Positions 57,489 through 64,000 of a stretch of 64,000 nt of DNA are shown piece after piece; position 1 is the first letter of the stretch; every line of letters starts with the position of its first letter. The stretch covers positions 4,650,001-4,714,000 of the forward strand of contig CM074696.1 of NCBI GenBank assembly GCA_037367355.1, given 5' to 3'. Under the pieces are notes generated by a model. That model ran no database searches. It worked only from the letters and a program-made list of their open reading frames with translations, and was not told where the DNA came from. The stretch is from Neoscytalidium dimidiatum. Lineage: Eukaryota > Ascomycota > Dothideomycetes > Botryosphaeriales > Botryosphaeriaceae. The position numbers and the translations under genes are program-made.

Positions 57489-59054
57489 TCACGTGTCCTT
57501 TGGGAATTTCAATTTAAAGTGCGAATCCGGATGAGCGTAAATCTCCCAGTCCAAACCCCGCTGCTTCTTCCATATGCTGCCGTCCGCCTGTTTGACATCC
57601 TCGTATGCGGTTGGCTCGAAAGCTTGGACTTCGGCCCAGTTCCTGACCATACGGCGCCAGTAGCATGCCTCTGCAGCGGGCGTCAAGTAGCGATCGCGGA
57701 ACGTGGTGACGGAATTGTTGGCAATGCGAGCGGCTTCCTCAAGATTGGAGCGGTAGTATTCGATCTTCTCTTCAAGATCCGAAAAGTCGCTCTTCACGCT
57801 GATATAATTCTGTTTTGCGGCGGGGTTTGGTTAAACGACGTCTGATCATTGATTTCGGGAGGGTGGAGACAACGTACTTGGTGGGGGCCGTCAGGGATCA
57901 TGAGGTCGTAATAGTGTGCCTGATATTTCAGAGGCTGGGGGACGACGACTATGGAGTTACAGTTGTGCAGGTAGCGCAGCCTGCCGCTCCAAGAGTTACC
58001 CTCGGTGTGAACCGGGAATTGGTATTTGCAGAATTCGGCCATATGCATGCGTGTCTTTCCATTCATGTGGTCAACATCGGCCCATTCCTTGTCCTTGGCC
58101 ACATTCATGAGAGCGGCTCGCGCTTTGTTCAGGTCCACGGTGCCACGCCACACGGCGCGCGGATCCTTTTCCTCGAAGGGCATCTCGACGAACTGCAAGC
58201 GTTCCCGAAAGGAGAGGTAAGCGCCGAGGTCTGGATTGGGAAACTGAAGGAACAGTCAGCAAATTTCGGTTTTAACCTCGCTTGCGTAATACGAGAAGAT
58301 GGCGAGATATCTTACTGCCCAGCCGTCAAAGTCAGGCGCTACCCACGTCTTTCTGTTCTTCATGGGTCTGGTCCAGCCCCATACGATGCGATCCTTCGGC
58401 ATGTTCTGGGTCGGGGTATCTTCAGTGTCGAGAATGAACTCGACGTTCGGAATAGCGGTGGGGTCGGGCATGGAAATGATGGCCCTGTACAAATTGGCAA
58501 GTCCGGCAAGACCACGCTGTCTATCACATGCACCCTTCATCTCGTCGATGACATAGATCTTTTTTCCCCCCCTAGTCAGATCAACAGCAGAAGGAGGACG
58601 TTGTCGAGACTCACCTGTCCGTTGTAGATGAGAACATGCACCTGACTGTGGGGGTATGGTTTCCGGTCTGTCTGGATCTTGATTTTGTCTCGAGTGACTG
58701 AGCGTCGGCCCAGGGCATCGCGAGCTCGGTCCAGCTCGGTGTAGAGGTCAGGGAAAGCCAGCTGATTGTTAATGTGAGCGAGTGTTGACGGGAACGAGAT
58801 GTGGAGAATGCTCGTACATCGCACTGCTCGTCGGAAAGTCCGAGGTTGCGGGAATCTCTAGCAGGGTTGAAGGACCACTGGTCACCGTCCTCAGTGGCCG
58901 GGATGGGGATGCTGTGGTTGGGGTGGACTGGGGTCAGTCTGTAGGGCAGGTTGCTGAAGAGGACGAATATGATGATAATGGCAGCGGCAGAGGCTACATA
59001 GAAGAGGGCGGACCTCCGGCCACGCATCCACGCGGGATTGGTCGCAGTCGCCAT
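57489..59054 (-). CDS. CAP10-domain glycosyltransferase (GT90), type II membrane protein
   Basis: Five exons (59054-58818, 58761-58615, 58558-58316, 58243-57878, 57809-57489; introns 56-72 nt, all phase 0) give 437 residues. A short cytosolic tail is followed by a membrane anchor (SALFYVASAAAIIIIFVLF). The lumenal CAP10 domain shows WGWTRPMKNRKTWVAPDFDGW, RAVWRGTVDLNKARAALM, KYQFPVHTEGNSWSGRLRYL, NSIVVVPQPLKYQAHYYDLM and a C-terminal helical part. CAP10 proteins include the Cryptococcus capsule beta-xylosyltransferase Cxt1 and many filamentous-fungal Golgi enzymes. Donor and acceptor cannot be read from sequence. All junctions keep the domain continuous. Confidence 0.85.
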
Positions 59055-62000
59055 GGTGGGTTAAGAAGAAAGAGAGTACAAAAACTAAAAGAGCATATCC
59101 AGCTGGAGGAAGGGTAAGTAGGTTAACAAGGAGAGAGAGAGAGAGAGAGCAGACGGTGTGGCGGAAGAGAAAAGGAACAAATCGAAGGCGGAGCGGCGAG
59201 CACAGGTCAAAAAGCGTAATGTCTGTTTCAGGCGGGAGGCTGATTGTTGCCTGGCGGCTTTGATTCATCCGACAATTTTATTTTGAGTTAGCAACTGTTA
59301 CGCTTGGCTAGATCTGGGCGAGAGGTGAGCTGGGGAAGGGCGCCACGGCGGCAGGGCGTGGTCCAAAGTGCGAAGCGGCCAGGCGATCGCTCATTCTATG
59401 CAGTGATAAGCGACCGTTTTCAGGGCGCACGAACTGATCAGCAACTGCTTGCAGCAACAAAGAGATGCCGGGATTTCAGCATGGGGGCATGTTGTGACAG
59501 GCACATTCCCGTTAAGCTTTCGGAATGTGGCGGATGCAGGGTTGTCGACATCAATGGGAGCGGTGGAATCGTAGGCAGGTGGAGGCTGAGTTGGAACGTG
59601 GGCGGCCGCCTGGTGTGTTGATGCGGTAGGTTGGAACAAGACTTTTTGGCACACGGGCAGGATGCAGTTAGAAGCCGCGCGGCATGCTCCAGCCAGCGCC
59701 GACAGGGACTGAAGAGCCGACGTAGTGGCTACGGTGTGCCGACGATCTGGCTTAATAAGCTTCCGGATGACGTGACGGCGAAATAATGACTCTGGAGGCG
59801 GCGGGGAACGATGTGTTGATGCCGAGCACGAGCGCACTGCTTGCGCACTCGGCGCTGCCTGGGAATAGCGCACAGCGGAGCTCGATATTGCAAGCCAACC
59901 GTGGAGCGGCGCTGCAGATGTTGGCCTCCATTTCGCGTCGGCTCATGTTGGGCTGAGTCGGAGCTGAAGCCAAAGCGATGGAGACGCCGCTTCGGCGGAG
60001 AGTCCCTGGCGCTCCGCGGACCTCCTTTTCCCACCAGGCCCGAGAAATGTGGCCTTATACGGGAGCGAATGCAGCGGGCGAGCGGGAGGCGAGGTTGCGC
60101 AGCCAGTCAGAATGACGGCGATGGCGCCATGGCTGCATTCATCCGTTGGACGGGCGGCCTGTTGCGGGCGGAAAAATCGCTCAGGTACTATACATACATG
60201 CCTATGACCGGCCATGCGCACCACGCCCTGGCCGAGAAATGATCGCTGAATGGGCAGGACGTCGTGTTGGAATCCGCCGCGCCCCGTCACCGAATTCTGC
60301 AGAAGACCGTGGGCGCGCCGGCGGCTGCGGCTGGTCTGGCCAGGCACATCCTGCGCGCGAAGAGGAAGCTGGGGGCCACGCATCCTGGCAATGCCTCGCC
60401 GATAGCAGCAGGATTATCAGGGGCCGCCGGTAACAGAAAAGCTGCTGTCGAAGACAGTTTCGGGCCTGTCCTCAGCCTCCTCGGAAAGCGGGACTTCGCG
60501 GGATGGAGGTGACACAAGACGGGGAGGGAGCGACGCGCGGGCCGTGATGATGCAGATAGTGTTGCGGTAGCGTGGGTTGTGCTCGGTCTGAGGTTTGCTG
60601 CTGCTTTCTTCACCCATCCCTGCCATGACCCAGAGTCTGGAACGTGCGGGTAGCATCGCTCCCCGGATCGTTTCCCCAATCTTGTGGCGTTACAGTCGCA
60701 GCGATGCCATGTACAGTATCAGCACTAAGCTCGATCGGGCCTCCAGCTCCAACATTTCGGCTTGCTACAGATATCCAGCGCCCTATCACCTCCGCTATTT
60801 CTGTGCTCGTATAACGTTACGCCGATGCAGGGCGGAGGTTTCGGGGGAAGACTCAGAGGTAAAGCAGCTACAGTCGCATTGCTGCGGAAACGGCCATGGC
60901 TGTCTTGTTGATCAGAATTCGGACCAAATGCAATGGGCGGTGGCTGCAGCCGCAATCAGGCCGGAGCGCCCTGAGCATGCGCGTACAGTACATGCTTAAC
61001 CCCCGCTCTTGCCTGTAAAACGTTAAAGGCTTGCGTAACTGCTCTACACATGCCCGTGGCTCGTCATTTGCTGCTCGCAGCCCCTCAGCTCTCTAACCCT
61101 GGGAGCTATACGGAACATGTAGGGCTTCGATCCTGGGCGGCCATTAGCAATCTCGATTGATTGGGTATATATGACCCCGTCTCCCCTTCCCATTCGTCCA
61201 CCTCTGTGAGTAACCTCGACACTGCAGCATAGACTCTCCATCGCCCACTTCTTGCTCTTCCTGCTCCCTGCACACTGGCGTTCTGCTAGAGCAGGCGGAA
61301 CCATGAATCCATTTTCCATCCCGCGAACAGATCCACCTGCACATTTCATTGCCTTATCGACGTTAAGCCTACATAGCGCATCCTGAAGGTTACAGTCCCC
61401 ACTTTTTTCCCTCCTGCTCTTTCGCCCTTGATGCACTGAGAGATCGGCTTCATGCTGTCAGCAGCACGCAGCGGCGCCACTATTTCCTATACACAATGTT
61501 TCATTACAGGCCACACTTGTCGATACTCGGCGCCGGTTGACAGAGGCGTTGTTCTTAAAACAAGATTCTCGGATAAGGTAATCTACGAACGCTATTAAAT
61601 GGCGATCTTTCCTTCAAAATGATTGCCTACGCCGGCCGCCAAAATCCGTTTCGGCCGTCCGTTTAAGCTCTGTGCGTCACCTGGATTCGACTGTGGATGC
61701 CCATAGCTACCGAAGCTTGGAGTATTCGCCAATTCGAACAAGCTTTGCTGCATCAACCTTTGTTGCTTTTTACCTTTCACGAGTAGAACATGGATACGAT
61801 CTCCTCTGGCCCCGCTGACCCAACCACACGCCAGTAGTTAAATGTTTGATTCGCACTGACCGCGTCTGCATTTAGAGCTCAAGATTGAGCTTTATGACAA
61901 GTTAGCGGCGAATATGAAGTCTGTCCCGTTGCGCCCGTGAAGCCATGGATTCTTGAAATTCGTTCAAAAACATCAACAACCTCAAAATTTCTCCTCGAGC

Positions 62001-62867
62001 ATGATTGGATCAAAATCTGTAGAGTCCCTCGATAACAACCTATGCAGGTCAAATTGGGCTTTCATACGAGCAGATAGACTCAAGTATTGCTCTCATCGTA
62101 GAGCATGTGCCCCGTTGGCTCGCCTCGAGATTTCTTCTGACGTGTGCTGATTTTGCTTTGCTTTCAACCTTCTACGAAGGCAGTGAACGTACCTTTCTAA
62201 TCCAGGAAAGTGGCAACTATGCATCAGCCGAGTCTCTCTTTTGTTGAATGACATTGGATAGTGCCTGTCTTGTGATGATAATGCAGAATACTACAGCTTC
62301 TCTCCGTCGTGCTATCCGTCATGGAGTTGTTTTCGGCGGGTCGTTCTTCTTCAGAGGCCCTGCAGTGTAGTGGATCTGGCCGTATCCTTGCTTATTCCAG
62401 AGATTTTGGTCAATGAACGGTATGCGTGTAACCCCCAATCCTGTATCACAGATGGACAAGCGTCGTACGAGTGGGAAACTCTTGTCATTAAGAGAAATTG
62501 TTCAGTAGAGAGATAAGAGAGGAAGGAAAAAGGGTAATGAGAAACATGGAAGAGGAATGTGAGCGACTTCCTGGCATTGCCGTCAATAAAGCTCTTCATA
62601 TTAATACTTCATGTTCATAAGCAACGCGAAAAGTGGGCCCGAGACGGGTCTACAGAGGACAACAAAAGACAATGCCGGATCCACCATATCCTCGTCGTTC
62701 CCACAACCAGGGTTTCCGCACCTTTTTTTTAAATTCGTAAGAGACACCGACCCCCCAAATGCCCCCGACCAGCCGATAAAGAGTATGAAAGGAAAAAAAA
62801 AAAGAAAAAAAGGGGGAAATCCACAAGATAGTAATACAACGAACCAATCAGACCACCGACCGACATC
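59055..62867. other. 3.8 kb gene-poor region
   Basis: Holds the GT90 promoter at its left end (with a GA repeat near 59131-59150) and the 3' flank of the next gene at its right end. Open frames are all under about 150 codons, GC-driven and without motifs. No gene called. Confidence 0.5.
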
Positions 62868-63920
62868 TCACGCCGCCACATGCCCGACCGGAAACGTCAA
62901 CGGGATGTGTACTGCCCTCACAACTTCCTCCTCCTCCTCTTCCCCGGCTCCGTTACTACTGCTACTACCACTACTCCTCCTCCTCCTCAAGCCGGGCTTC
63001 ACCACGCACACCTTCCGCGGCTCCTCCTCCTCGCCCAGGTCGACGGGCTCCCACGACCACACGAAGCGCGCGGGCTGGGCGAACAGGACGGCGGCGGCGT
63101 CGGTGGCCTTGTCGCAGATGGCAACCAGCTCGGCGCGCTGCTCGGGGGCGCCCGGCATGGCCTCCCAGGGGGCGAAGGCGCCGCCGATGCGGTCGGCGAT
63201 GGCGCGCACGGCTTGCGTGCGCGACGCCTTGGCCGCGGGCGACGAGAGGGCCGGTTGCAGGTAGGAGGTCAGGACGCGCCAGTGGGTGAAGGCTTCGTCA
63301 AAGGCTAAGGAGAAAAAGGAAAAAAAAAAAAAGTCAATGTCAGCATGTGATGGCGGAAAGAAAAATCGATAGGTGAGGGAAGGAGATGATGGGGTTAGAG
63401 GGAGAATTGGTGGCTTACCGGTCTTGTCGGCGTGGTCCTGTCCTCTCAAGGCCTGCGGCAGGGCGGTGGCCCACGGCGGCAGCAGGCTGTTGCGGCCGCC
63501 CTCGTCCATGGTCATGGCCTGCTGGATCAGGTAGGCGATGCAGTGCTTGATGAGGGCGGTCGGGCGGCACACGAGCGGGTTGGGGCGGTTGCTCTGCACC
63601 AGGTCGATCAGCGACGAGGGCAGATGCGGCGTGCCGACCAGCATCAGGCACGCCTCGTGCGTCGCGTCCAGCTCCAGCGACGTCTTGTCCCGGTAGAACT
63701 TCTCGACGTACGCGTCGATGTCCGCGAACACGGCCGCCACCTTCGCCTGGATCGTGTGGGTGTCGACGGGCTGCGGCAGCTGCGCTTCCCAGGCCCGCGT
63801 CCGCGCGTTGCTGCTGCCGATGCCGCCGCCCGCCTTCTCGTTCAGCGGCGATTGGTGGTCGTTGTTGGATGCGCCGAGCTGCGGCTTGCGCGGTCCGAAG
63901 CAGGAGAAGAGGGAGGCCAT
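62868..63920 (-). CDS. Uncharacterised fungal protein
   Basis: Two exons (63920-63419 and 63304-62868; 114-nt intron, GTAAGC...TTAG) give 312 residues from the ATG opening MASLFSCFGPRKP. The frame is also open upstream to the window edge, so a further N-terminal part is possible. The body is alpha-helical in character (KVAAVFADIDAYVEKFY, HCIAYLIQQAMTMDEGG, FTHWRVLTSYLQPAL), and the C-terminus has an Arg/Ser-rich and then Glu-rich linker before a short hydrophobic end. No catalytic motif, signal peptide or membrane segment is evident and I do not recognise a named domain. The spliced frame and biased codon use support a real gene. Confidence 0.7.
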   Translation of the reverse strand: MASLFSCFGPRKPQLGASNNDHQSPLNEKAGGGIGSSNARTRAWEAQLPQPVDTHTIQAKVAAVFADIDAYVEKFYRDKTSLELDATHEACLMLVGTPHLPSSLIDLVQSNRPNPLVCRPTALIKHCIAYLIQQAMTMDEGGRNSLLPPWATALPQALRGQDHADKTGKPPILPLTPSSPSLTYRFFFPPSHADIDFFFFSFFSLAFDEAFTHWRVLTSYLQPALSSPAAKASRTQAVRAIADRIGGAFAPWEAMPGAPEQRAELVAICDKATDAAAVLFAQPARFVWSWEPVDLGEEEEPRKVCVVKPGLRRRRSSGSSSSNGAGEEEEEEVVRAVHIPLTFPVGHVAA

Positions 63921-64000
63921 GCCGGAGGTGGCTTTGGAGCTGGCGCTGCGGACCGAGGGCGCTGATGCTCCTGCGGCGGCCGACTTGTCGGGATGGCTGC

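Overview
The window is nuclear DNA from a filamentous ascomycete (Pezizomycotina). The genes are split by many short introns, mostly 49-115 nt, with GT-AG ends and CTAAC/CTGAC-like branch sites. Intergenic regions are 0.3-3.8 kb. The gene set includes a highly reducing polyketide synthase, a Zn2Cys6 regulator, a SAT4-type membrane protein and a HET-domain remnant. No prokaryotic features, rRNA, tRNA or CRISPR were seen. Gene models below were spliced by hand; each was checked for an intact frame and for family motifs running across the junctions.

Layout. 0-12.3 kb is housekeeping: the N-terminus of an ING chromatin protein, a DEDDh exonuclease with an RRM, tRNA 2'-phosphotransferase, the SEA4/Mios subunit of the SEA/GATOR2 complex, the rRNA-processing factor EFG1, and a rhodopsin-like (SAT4) membrane protein. 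13.9-22.7 kb looks like a sugar-catabolism cluster: a Zn2Cys6 regulator, a lactose-permease-like transporter, an intracellular GH35-type glycosidase and a fumarylacetoacetate-hydrolase-family enzyme. The transporter and glycosidase share a 1.2 kb divergent promoter with TATA boxes and a paired CreA-like inverted repeat. 24.8-34.4 kb holds a compact polyketide locus: an FSH/LovG-type serine hydrolase divergent from a 2243-residue highly reducing PKS that has no release domain. 34.5-39.6 kb is loosely packed, with two AT-rich islands bracketing an AIG2-like gene and a possible 79-residue spliced gene. 39.6-49.5 kb carries a bZIP/DUF3425 regulator, a broken linalool dehydratase/isomerase-like (LDI) gene, a copper-transporting P1B ATPase with a compensated frameshift, and a secreted Fet3/laccase-type multicopper oxidase. 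49.5-57.4 kb is gene-poor and decayed, with a HET pseudogene. 57.5-64 kb has a CAP10/GT90 glycosyltransferase and an uncharacterised protein, separated by 3.8 kb with no gene seen.

How the genes may work together. Three functional pairings stand out. First, the PKS ends in a carrier domain and its head-to-head neighbour belongs to the family known to release reduced polyketides in trans. Second, regulator, permease, cytosolic glycosidase and an acid-hydrolase-family enzyme form a plausible uptake-and-breakdown route for a galactoside-like sugar. Third, a copper pump and a four-copper secreted oxidase are convergent neighbours, which suggests copper loading in the secretory pathway. The broken LDI and HET genes and the rearranged frame in the ATPase suggest that the right-hand half has been losing or remodelling accessory genes.
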